From the NCBI GenBank assembly GCA_965554225.1, contig CBEVZC010000132.1:1-8123 (forward strand): DNA of 8,123 nucleotides, written 5' to 3'. A program made the translations under genes and the position numbers. The notes beneath the pieces were generated by a model. That model saw nothing but the letters and a program-made list of their open reading frames with translations, was not told the origin of the DNA and ran no database searches. Positions 1 through 6,585 of this stretch are shown here, in pieces (the first letter of the stretch is position 1; each line of letters starts with the position of its first letter). The DNA is from BMS3ABIN04 sp965554225 (GTDB lineage Bacteria; Bacteroidota; Ignavibacteria; Ignavibacteriales; Melioribacteraceae).

Positions 1-1492
1 AAGCATCGCTGAATACGGAAATTACATTTGCAGCATCCTCTGTTGGTGTTGGAGCTGGACTTGTTGGTGTGATTGGATTTCCACTGCCGCCACCGGAGCC
101 ATCATTGTAGAAATAAACATTATCTAGATAAACATTATTTAACTTTTCGTTCCCAACTAATACTAATTGAGCTACATTTGCTTTATTTGCCCATCCTGCA
201 AGAGGAATATCCACTCCAATCCAAGATTCAGAAACTAATGTTGGACTAGTAACCTTAATACCAACTTCAGAATCATCATCACCACCAAATTTATTATCTG
301 CACCAAAATCAACAAGTTTGGCTTCAAACTCTGCGGCATCTGCTGGATCGGGTGTCCAAATATCAAGATGGAAATAATTCATATCAGAAGCATCAATAGT
401 TTGTGATGTAAATACTATTCCAACAAAATTTAATTTTTTATATAATTTTACATCATTACCTGCTATTTGAAGATCCTTTACTTCAGCAGTAGAAAATTCC
501 CAGAATGGATTCCAAGTGTCAACTTTCACATTAGTATAAGCATTACTAAATAAAGATATAACACTATCTGGACTTATTGTTGGTGTTGGTGCAGGAACTG
601 CTGGTTTTGGAAGTGCGCCAACTGCTTCAATTGTCAAGGATCCTTTTGCACTTACGCCATCTAATTTAGCAGTTATGACCGCCGTACCACTATCTAGGAC
701 AGAAACAACACCAAATTCGTCAACTTTTGCAACCATCGAATCTGATGAGTTGAAATTGAAATATGCTGGTGCAACTTCTACTCGTTCGTATGTCCCATTG
801 GGTAAGTTAAAATTTGAAAATGTTCCACCAATAGTTAACTTTTCTCCTATCTCAGCAGAAGCCGATTGATCTTGTCCTTCTAGAATCGCAGGTTTAGAAT
901 GAGCAATAGTACCTAATTTTTCAAATTTAACTTCATCTATCCAGAAGGTATAACCAGCACCATCTTCGTTGCCTTCAGAATAATAAAACATGCCTTTTTC
1001 TGCAATAAGCTTTGATGGGTCAGGTATTGGAATTATAATTTTTCGCCAGTTAGTGTTCACTTTTGTACCAAGTAGTGTAGTAACAAATTTTAACTCACCA
1101 AGATCGTTCCCAAAACCAAGAACGTCTATGCTGGCTGCTTTTGACGCTTTTATCCAAAAAGTTAATGCATCATATCCTGAAAGATCTCTTCCAAATTTAG
1201 AAACATAAGCTCCTCCGGCATAAGCTCCTTCAGGATCTTCGAAATCCGGAACTTCAAACTTCATAGAAGCTGTGCCTTTATATTTCGTTTCAGTATCAAC
1301 ATCAAAAGCTGTAACTTTGGAACCGCCGAACGCGGCGTAGAACAATCCGGCACTGAATCCATCAATAAAAACTTCTGGAGTTTTTGGATAAGTTGCCGGT
1401 TCTAGAACATCTGTATCTCTTGTGCAACTAGCAAGCAACACCAGCCCAAAAGATATGATGAGAGCAAATAATGAATATTTTTTATTTATCAT
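1..1492 (-). CDS. Surface glycan-binding lipoprotein: CBM11-like + BIG2 + repeated beta-sandwich domains (3' end off window)
   Basis: I translated this frame by hand: 497 codons are visible and the frame stays open to the window edge, so the C-terminus is missing. The ATG at 1492 is preceded by GGAG (1499-1502) with a 6-base spacer. Residues 1-22 are a lipoprotein signal peptide with lipobox LASC (Cys23), so the protein should be lipid-anchored. Residues about 40-193 resemble a CBM11/galactose-binding-like sandwich (GYDALTFWIKAS at 107-118, WIDEVKFEKL at 184-193). Residues about 205-290 resemble a BIG2 Ig-like domain (SSD at 249-251, then GVVSVLDSGTAVITA). After a Pro/Thr linker, residues 310-462 form a second sandwich type (FSNAYT near its start, YLDNVYFY at its end). 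A Gly/Ser/Pro/Thr linker follows, and a second copy starts at about 490 with ISVFSDA. It begins 21 bases after the GH2-like gene, so co-transcription is likely. The role, holding glycan at the cell surface, is inferred from the domains; the ligand is unknown. Confidence 0.82.
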   Translation of the reverse strand, partial: MINKKYSLFALIISFGLVLLASCTRDTDVLEPATYPKTPEVFIDGFSAGLFYAAFGGSKVTAFDVDTETKYKGTASMKFEVPDFEDPEGAYAGGAYVSKFGRDLSGYDALTFWIKASKAASIDVLGFGNDLGELKFVTTLLGTKVNTNWRKIIIPIPDPSKLIAEKGMFYYSEGNEDGAGYTFWIDEVKFEKLGTIAHSKPAILEGQDQSASAEIGEKLTIGGTFSNFNLPNGTYERVEVAPAYFNFNSSDSMVAKVDEFGVVSVLDSGTAVITAKLDGVSAKGSLTIEAVGALPKPAVPAPTPTISPDSVISLFSNAYTNVKVDTWNPFWEFSTAEVKDLQIAGNDVKLYKKLNFVGIVFTSQTIDASDMNYFHLDIWTPDPADAAEFEAKLVDFGADNKFGGDDDSEVGIKVTSPTLVSESWIGVDIPLAGWANKANVAQLVLVGNEKLNNVYLDNVYFYNDGSGGGSGNPITPTSPAPTPTEDAANVISVFSDA

Positions 1493-1513
1493 CTGTTTCT
1501 CCATTAAATTTAA

Positions 1514-4500
1514 TTACATTCCAATATTAAAATTTACATAAGTTCTAATTTCCCATTCATAACCTTCATCATATCCAATGGCAGTTGGATCACATTCCAT
1601 TTCACCTATCACATTCATATTCTTTGTTGGACAGTAGCGTGGTGAATATTGATCAAGAGAACGCCATGTATATCTTATTCCAATTCTAGTATCAGGTAAA
1701 TCGAACCATTGCGGTTTACCAACTGTAGTTGAAATATCTGCCATTAGCTGTAATGGGTAAGTTAAATTGAAGTCATGATGATAGTCATAAGGACCCCAAT
1801 CATTTACTTTTATCATTGATGTAAGTTTTACTTTTTTATAAACCATCCTTAAGTCACCACCAAATCTATGAACTAATCTATCATCACTTCCATTTGCTTG
1901 AACATCACCGACATAAAGGTTAGCAATAAAACCTAATTTTGGATTGATTTTGGAAACAAAACGTGCATGCGCTTCCCATAAATCTTTTGCAGGTGGAGCA
2001 CCGGGAAATGCAAAAGTTGTACGTCCATCAGCTAAAATACCAATTGCTGCATCTTGTGTTGTTGGAAGATGGCGATATACAAAACCTGCGCTTATAGCTA
2101 ATGGGGCATCTTCAGCCATATCGTTATTCCATTCATACATCCAAGTTCCAGGAGTTGGATCGTAGGTTAATAATAATTCTCCTGCAGTTGTTTCTCTATT
2201 TTGTCTAACTGCAAATGGATCATCTAATATATTTCTCGGTCTTCCCGGAGCGGGAACATCACCAGGGATAGGATCAACCACCGGTTTCTGCCACAAAAAG
2301 TTAGGTGCAATTTGGAAATCGCCTATCAAATAAGTGAAACCACTTAATACATTAAATTGATTTCCACTGCCGCTGTCTTTGAGTTTCCAACCTGTAAATG
2401 TTTTTGTATAATCAGCACCACCACCGGCAACTAAACCCATTGCCGCTGCCTGTGCATACCAGTTTAATGGACCATATGAATAAGTTAATTTTATCTTTCC
2501 GCCCCATGTATCTTTGTGCTGTATTTTATCTTGATAAATTTTGTAATTACCTTTTGTCCCATCAACTATTTGAAAGGTTTCACCAACTCTGGGTTGACCT
2601 GACCAAATACCGCCTAATTCAATTCCAAGTCCACTCAAATCTGTTTTAAGATCTAAGGTTGCTCTTCTGGTCGGGGGTTTAGGAACGGCAAATGAACTAA
2701 CAGCAGGGGCTTGTTCATCTAAATCTTCGTGATAAATTGCTGTTACATTGAATCTACCAAGTTTATGACTGTATTTAATTAAAACAGCCGGATTTGCTCC
2801 CCACCAGAGTTCTGGACCAAAAGCCACTTTCAAGCCCTTAGCAAATTTTTTACCTTCTATCTCAAATCCAAATGGAGCATTACCATTATAAATGTCTATA
2901 TTGGGACCATAATTGGCTTCTGGGTATAAACCAAAAAAATCGCCCTCATATCCCCAATGATAATGTCCTGTTCGATAAAATCCTTTCAAATTAAACCAAT
3001 CACTATTCCATTTGAAATTGGCGCGATAAATTTTTATGCGTTCTAATCCGCTAACTTCTGTAATACTTCTTGTGTTGTTACTTATATTGAAAGTTTCTAC
3101 TGTTTTTACTCTCCCACGATTTTCATAGAAGATTTCATCAATAGGATTTGCAGCAACATTTCCTAAAATATTAACTGAAACATTTGCCATTACATTAGGA
3201 GTAGGATTTGCTTCAAAATCAACATAGTATGATTCCATATGGTCAAATCCCAGCTTGTTTGGATAAAGCTGAATAGATGGATCTTCATTATCAGGGGTAG
3301 TTATTAAATCTCCTCCTGTATTATATGTTGATAGTTCAGCTCTAAGTCCGCTAACTCTAACTAATTTTGTTTTCTCACCTATTAAAGAAGCTTTATCACC
3401 TCTAGCTTTAAGAACAAAATCCATTAAATTTATTTTAGCAAAGTGATCTTGCACTTTTTTAAGAGTTATTCCAGGAGCGAGTGGATTTAAACTATGTGCT
3501 TCCTTTAATGCATAATATGCAGCACGAGGATAAAGCTGATAAAGACCTCTTTCATTAGTAGGTCCTTTAGCACATATACCAAACCATTCTTCATTCATAT
3601 TGTTCTCACCTGGAGCCAAATCAATAGCATAACCGCCGTTTGCCCAGGTAGAAATGGTATTATGAACATTTAAATCTTTAGTTTGGCCATATTTCCACCA
3701 ACCGTCGCTAAATTGAAAAGTAAAACCTCCTATTGAGTTTCCATCTTTTCCTAATCCATAAGCATTTTCATAAATCTCTTTCCAGTTTCCAACGAGATAA
3801 TACGCCTGCATTTTCTGATCTTCTCTGTTTTCAATCGCATTAAATGCATCTGAACCAAATTCCGTAAACATGAGGGGCAGATTTAATTTTTCTTTTACAA
3901 CATCGAACATATCAGTAAATGAAACACCTCGATAGGAATTCGTTCCATAAATATCTATATCTTTACATTCTTCAGCTACAATATCAATAAACAGTACATC
4001 ACCATTACAAATTGCCACCGGATGATTTGAATCTATTGACTTTATTTTAACAGCCGCTTCATTCATAAGCTTATACATTGGTCTGCCTCTTGTCTCACCA
4101 ACAAACTTTCTTTTAGCATCATCATCAGGAAAATCTTCTGTCTCTGCACCAGCCCAAAATAAGCCATAGTTATTTTCATTACCTAAAAGAAATAATAATA
4201 CTCCGGGAGTATTTTTGTATTCCTCCGCTAGTTTTGTTACTTCAGATAGCAGCAATTTTTGTGTAGCAGGATCACTGTAATCTGTATTTGCTACCCATTT
4301 ACCGTTGATTGTTAATCCGTAACGGCCAAAGGAATGATTAAGCATTGTATAAATACCGTAGTTCTCATAAATATACTTAATCCACTTTGGCTGAATTCCC
4401 GTGTACAAACGGATAGTATTAACACCCATGTTTTTAAGTAATTGCATTTCATAATCCAATGCAGCTTTAATAACATCCTCAGGTTGATTCCATAAACTAT

Positions 4501-4702
4501 AGGAATAATTTGTGCCTATGGGAAAATAATCCCAATTCATTCCATTGATCATAAAATCATTTCCATTAACAATCAATTTACTCCCTTGTTGATCATTCTT
4601 AACCTTCACCATACCAACTTGACCTAATAAGACTGAAGAACTAAGTAATAGTAGAATCAACAGTGAAATGTAAACTGATGTTATTTTTCGATTCAAGGTC
4701 AT
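1514..4702 (-). CDS. Exported GH2-like (clan GH-A) glycosidase fused to a C-terminal beta-barrel-like region
   Basis: The ATG at 4702 has a near-perfect Shine-Dalgarno AAGGAGG (4708-4714) with a 5-base spacer. Residues 1-28 are a Sec signal peptide with a long Leu-rich core. Residues about 40-405 are a TIM barrel of the GH2 catalytic type: NTIRLY (Arg98), the GNEN motif with predicted acid/base Glu176, FTEFGSD with predicted nucleophile Glu281, a Trp-rich loop FSDGWWKYG (331-339) and EEWFGI (371-376). This predicts a retaining exo- or endo-glycosidase; the substrate cannot be read from the sequence. The barrel starts almost directly after the signal peptide, so the N-terminal jelly-roll and Ig domains of classical GH2 enzymes are absent. 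Residues about 485-1062 are rich in alternating aromatic/polar strands separated by Gly/Asn/Asp/Pro turns, as in outer-membrane barrels, and end in a strand WEIRTYVNFNIGM. I infer an enzyme displayed at, or threaded through, the outer membrane. The catalytic half is confident; the barrel assignment is not. Confidence 0.85.
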   Translation of the reverse strand: MTLNRKITSVYISLLILLLLSSSVLLGQVGMVKVKNDQQGSKLIVNGNDFMINGMNWDYFPIGTNYSYSLWNQPEDVIKAALDYEMQLLKNMGVNTIRLYTGIQPKWIKYIYENYGIYTMLNHSFGRYGLTINGKWVANTDYSDPATQKLLLSEVTKLAEEYKNTPGVLLFLLGNENNYGLFWAGAETEDFPDDDAKRKFVGETRGRPMYKLMNEAAVKIKSIDSNHPVAICNGDVLFIDIVAEECKDIDIYGTNSYRGVSFTDMFDVVKEKLNLPLMFTEFGSDAFNAIENREDQKMQAYYLVGNWKEIYENAYGLGKDGNSIGGFTFQFSDGWWKYGQTKDLNVHNTISTWANGGYAIDLAPGENNMNEEWFGICAKGPTNERGLYQLYPRAAYYALKEAHSLNPLAPGITLKKVQDHFAKINLMDFVLKARGDKASLIGEKTKLVRVSGLRAELSTYNTGGDLITTPDNEDPSIQLYPNKLGFDHMESYYVDFEANPTPNVMANVSVNILGNVAANPIDEIFYENRGRVKTVETFNISNNTRSITEVSGLERIKIYRANFKWNSDWFNLKGFYRTGHYHWGYEGDFFGLYPEANYGPNIDIYNGNAPFGFEIEGKKFAKGLKVAFGPELWWGANPAVLIKYSHKLGRFNVTAIYHEDLDEQAPAVSSFAVPKPPTRRATLDLKTDLSGLGIELGGIWSGQPRVGETFQIVDGTKGNYKIYQDKIQHKDTWGGKIKLTYSYGPLNWYAQAAAMGLVAGGGADYTKTFTGWKLKDSGSGNQFNVLSGFTYLIGDFQIAPNFLWQKPVVDPIPGDVPAPGRPRNILDDPFAVRQNRETTAGELLLTYDPTPGTWMYEWNNDMAEDAPLAISAGFVYRHLPTTQDAAIGILADGRTTFAFPGAPPAKDLWEAHARFVSKINPKLGFIANLYVGDVQANGSDDRLVHRFGGDLRMVYKKVKLTSMIKVNDWGPYDYHHDFNLTYPLQLMADISTTVGKPQWFDLPDTRIGIRYTWRSLDQYSPRYCPTKNMNVIGEMECDPTAIGYDEGYEWEIRTYVNFNIGM

Positions 4703-4726
4703 AAGAACCTCCTTACAATTAAATTA

Positions 4727-4752
4727 TGCAAAAGCTTATTTGAGCCTTTGCA
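4727..4752. repeat. 26-bp palindrome just upstream of the GH2-like gene
   Basis: Arms TGCAAAAGCT (4727-4736) and AGCCTTTGCA (4743-4752) pair at 9 of 10 positions around a 6-base centre. It lies 24 bases before the start codon, between the candidate promoter and the ribosome binding site. The position suits a repressor operator or a leader RNA hairpin. No cognate regulator is in the window. Confidence 0.5.
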
Positions 4753-4778
4753 AACTATTTTATTTAGATAAGATCATA

Positions 4779-4807
4779 TTTATATCCCAAGTAGTCTTCA
4801 GTTGTAA
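4779..4807 (-). promoter_or_regulatory. Candidate promoter for the glycan operon
   Basis: Reading the minus strand, TTACAA (4802-4807) and TATAAA (4779-4784) are separated by 17 bases. The -10 matches the sigma-70 consensus at 5 of 6 positions and the -35 at 3 of 6. Transcription would begin near 4772, giving a leader of about 70 bases containing the palindrome at 4727-4752. AT-rich DNA gives chance matches, so this is a moderate call. Confidence 0.35.
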
Positions 4808-4933
4808 GATTTGCTATTGTATTTTTTGTTATGATTGGTTTGTTCAGGAAGAAGAAAACTATTTGGTGTTTTTTGTTCATTTAGTTTTTCTACTTAAACT
4901 CGTTTTCAAAAAGAGTGTAGTAATTTAAAAACA

Positions 4934-4960
4934 AACTTTGTTCGGTAACCAAACAAAGTT
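4934..4960. promoter_or_regulatory. 27-bp inverted repeat, probable transcription factor operator
   Basis: The left arm AACTTTGTTCGGT (4934-4946) and the right arm 4948-4960 are complementary at 12 of 13 positions, around a single central A. The near-perfect symmetry and the inner GGT-A-ACC core are typical of dimeric helix-turn-helix regulators. It is about 230 bases upstream of the GH2-like start and well away from the DUF72 terminator, so an operator fits better than a terminator; there is no T-tract after it. Which regulator family binds it is unknown. Confidence 0.5.
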
Positions 4961-5000
4961 AGTTCTATTATTTGTTTTAGTCAAGAACAAAATACTTTCG

Positions 5001-5039
5001 ATTGTAATTTTTTTTTGAATAACACTCATTAATTACAAT
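5001..5039. repeat. 9-bp perfect inverted repeat
   Basis: ATTGTAATT (5001-5009) and AATTACAAT (5031-5039) are exact reverse complements 21 bases apart, with a run of T beside the first arm. It could be a binding site or a second weak hairpin downstream of the DUF72 gene. In DNA this AT-rich a chance origin is possible. Confidence 0.3.
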
Positions 5040-5114
5040 TTATGATTGCATAGTTTCATATCTCGGGAGAAAAATTAGGAAAATACTTTGATATGTAGAG
5101 ATTTAAATTAAAAT

Positions 5115-5150
5115 AAAAAAAAGCACAACTTAAAGTAAATCGAGCTTTTT
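5115..5150 (-). terminator. Probable rho-independent terminator of the DUF72 gene
   Basis: On the minus strand, about 10 bases past the DUF72 stop codon, AAAAAGC and GCTTTTT (pairing 5144-5150 with 5118-5124) enclose a 19-base loop that can itself pair in part (ACTT/AAGT). An unbroken run of T follows. The stem has few GC pairs, so strength is uncertain. Confidence 0.5.
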
Positions 5151-5159
5151 GTTTTTTAG

Positions 5160-6005
5160 CTATTCGGAGCGTGTTTTGCTTAACTCCAAATTAATTTTGT
5201 CAATTGTAAGTGGCGCCGAACCTTCATAATGATTATTTACGTTGATGTAAAGATCTGTTTTTTTATTATTCAACAATTTAATCATCCTAATAATTTCCGA
5301 AAGTTCATTGTCTTTATTGCGGAGTATTTTATTCCATTGTTTCTTCGCTTCCTTTTCAATTCCTTTCCTATCGTAACCGTGTAAGCGAATTACACTTTTA
5401 TCGGTAAAAAAATCTTCAAATTTATTAAACACGTCTGTTATCTTTGGCATATAATATCCTTGAAGAAATACATGGGAGATATTATTTTCCTTTAGAAATG
5501 AGAAGTATTCTTTATTTAAATAATTGGGGTTTCTTATTTCTATTCCAATTGGGACAGAGTTATCAATCGAACTTATGAATTGACTAAATTTATCTATGAA
5601 CTCAGTTAGAGAATTCATTTTTTGTTTATTGAGATACTCGAATTGAAACATTAAGAGCCCGACTTTTTTGAGAAGAGGATTTATTGAATATAAAAAAGCG
5701 TGCATTAAATCGGGTGATAAAAAATATTGATTTGCTGCGGAACTCTTATAAGCATTCGTCAGCGTAAGGCTATTCGGTACCTTGATCGTAAATCTAAAAT
5801 TATCAGGTGTTGATTCGTTATATTCCTGAACAACGCTTGGCTTTGGCAAATGTGCCTTTGCATTATGAAGCGACCAAAACCACTGATCAACCTCCACAGT
5901 GTTATAGCGTTTGGAGTATTCTTCGAGATAGTTGAACTCCCCAAATTCAGGATAAACAAGCCCTTGCCAAGATTTATATTTCCAACTGCATGTTCCTATT
6001 CGCAT
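5160..6005 (-). CDS. DUF72 (YecE-like) family protein
   Basis: At 281 residues the protein has the usual DUF72 length and the family's signature blocks in order: GTCSW near the N-terminus (4-8), YNTVEVDQWFWSL (34-46; family form FNTVEINSTFY), FTIKVP (72-77), LLMFQFEY (117-124), IEIRNPNYL (155-163), VIRLHGYDRKG (205-215) and NNHYEGSAPLT (257-267). DUF72 proteins adopt a TIM-barrel-like fold and are cytosolic. Their biochemical role is not established, so none is assigned. The ATG at 6005 places the GTCSW block where the family has it. No Shine-Dalgarno lies before it; instead TATATT (6011-6016) sits 5 bases upstream, so the message might be leaderless or nearly so. A probable terminator follows, so the gene appears monocistronic and independent of the glycan operon. 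Confidence 0.9.
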   Translation of the reverse strand: MRIGTCSWKYKSWQGLVYPEFGEFNYLEEYSKRYNTVEVDQWFWSLHNAKAHLPKPSVVQEYNESTPDNFRFTIKVPNSLTLTNAYKSSAANQYFLSPDLMHAFLYSINPLLKKVGLLMFQFEYLNKQKMNSLTEFIDKFSQFISSIDNSVPIGIEIRNPNYLNKEYFSFLKENNISHVFLQGYYMPKITDVFNKFEDFFTDKSVIRLHGYDRKGIEKEAKKQWNKILRNKDNELSEIIRMIKLLNNKKTDLYINVNNHYEGSAPLTIDKINLELSKTRSE

Positions 6006-6122
6006 ACACGAATATAATGAAGAATATTAAAAAATGTGATAGCTTTTGAAAAGTGATTGTTGATTACTAATTATTTCATATCTGTCCAAAACGATAAAAT
6101 AAAAAAATAGCGGCTACAGCTC

Positions 6123-6139
6123 AGCAAAATAATTTTGCT
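6123..6139. repeat. Perfect 17-bp palindrome
   Basis: AGCAAAATAATTTTGCT consists of two exact 8-base arms around a single A. It sits where recognisable coding homology of the ArsC-like remnant begins. It may be a rearrangement scar, a binding site or chance. Confidence 0.5.
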
Positions 6140-6325
6140 ACAATAATGACTTGCTCGGCCGCAGACGAAAATTGCCCCATTGTATTCGGAGCCGAAGCTC
6201 GTTTCCAAATTCGCTATGAAGACCCAAAAGAATATGACTGAACCTAACAAGAGGAAGAAAAATACTCTGAAAGAGTTGAACAGATAGGAAGGGAAATGTT
6301 GTTTCTGTTTAATTTATTAATTTGA
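6134..6325 (+). pseudogene. C-terminal remnant of an ArsC / low-molecular-weight tyrosine phosphatase-like protein
   Basis: The frame starting near 6134 reads ...ATIMTCSAADENCP, then IVFGAEARFQIRYEDPKEYD, TGA (6239-6241), T, TAA (6245-6247), QEEEKYSERVEQIGREMLFLF and a final TGA at 6323-6325. This matches the C-terminal third of the protein-tyrosine-phosphatase-like/ArsC family, where a (V/M)TVCxxADExCP block is followed by YxDPKxFDxT and a helix ERxxQIxxEML. Two in-frame stops lie exactly where the family continues, and the N-terminal catalytic loop (CxxNxxRS) is nowhere in the 130 bases upstream. It is therefore a truncated, disabled relic. It is the only plus-strand coding trace in the window. 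Family recognition is from memory of conserved blocks. Confidence 0.7.
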
Positions 6326-6338
6326 GATATTTACAGCG

Positions 6339-6569
6339 GTATAATGGTATGGCTTTTCACCAAGCCTGTCCGACTCAGACGGATCCGCCCCGAATTTATC
6401 CGCCGTCTTTTTGGCGGACTACAATGTTGGATAAAAAGCTAATGCCCAAATTTATTAAACTTTTATTTAATAGAAAAACTTTAAATACAATCTTTAATTA
6501 TAGAACCAATCTTAAAAACTGCACAAAACCCGCACAGATACGGCGGGCGGGTGGGAAAACTGGTTATAC
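6339..6569 (-). repeat. attC-like recombination site A (long variant)
   Basis: Plus-strand reading: outer box GTATAAT (6339-6345), 6-base spacer, inner box GCTTTTCACC (6352-6361), then GC-rich inner hairpins (CCGCC/GGCGG within 6401-6418). The site closes with a right arm at 6542-6569 ending in the core GTTATAC (6563-6569). Positions 6352-6406 match site B at 52 of 55 bases at a constant offset of 930, and the right arm matches B at 21 of 28. Compared with B, A carries about 121 extra AT-rich bases in the middle (part of 6407-6541). At 231 bases it is longer than most attC sites, so it may be a disrupted or composite site. Orientation is given by the minus-strand genes it would follow. Confidence 0.5.
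6525..6547 (-). terminator. Hairpin with T-run downstream of the HEPN gene
   Basis: On the minus strand CCCGC and GCGGG (6543-6547 with 6529-6533) enclose a 9-base loop and are followed by TTTT. It sits about 40 bases past the HEPN stop, inside attC-like site A. It could end the toxin-antitoxin transcript, or simply be part of the palindromic site. Confidence 0.35.
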
Positions 6570-6585
6570 GTTTTATTTTACAAAC

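Larger units (their letters stand above)
4703..5159. other. 457-base non-coding control region between the GH2-like gene and the DUF72 gene
   Basis: No credible gene is present; the short open frames are low-complexity. On the minus strand it holds, in order towards the GH2-like gene: the DUF72 terminator-like hairpin, a 9-bp inverted repeat, a 27-bp inverted repeat, several TTTGTTC heptamers, a candidate promoter, a 26-bp palindrome and the AAGGAGG ribosome binding site. The region is long for this gene density and rich in dyad symmetry, which suggests regulated expression of the glycan module. Confidence 0.6.

Noticed and set aside
675..1208. Two plus-strand open frames opposite the surface lipoprotein gene
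   Set aside because: They are antisense shadows of a long minus-strand frame with a signal peptide and recognisable domains.
1944..2649. Plus-strand open frames opposite the GH2-like gene
   Set aside because: They are antisense to a well-supported 1062-codon gene and have no features of their own.
4740..4928. Plus-strand open frame of 62 codons rich in Phe, Val and Cys
   Set aside because: It starts on TTG, has no ribosome binding site and lies in low-complexity AT-rich control DNA antisense to the operon leader.
4700..5160. Riboswitch or tRNA gene in the long intergenic region
   Set aside because: No cloverleaf or recognisable aptamer core; the symmetric elements are better explained as protein-binding sites or hairpins.
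5759..5959. Second minus-strand frame inside the DUF72 gene
   Set aside because: It overlaps, out of frame, a gene with all DUF72 signature blocks.
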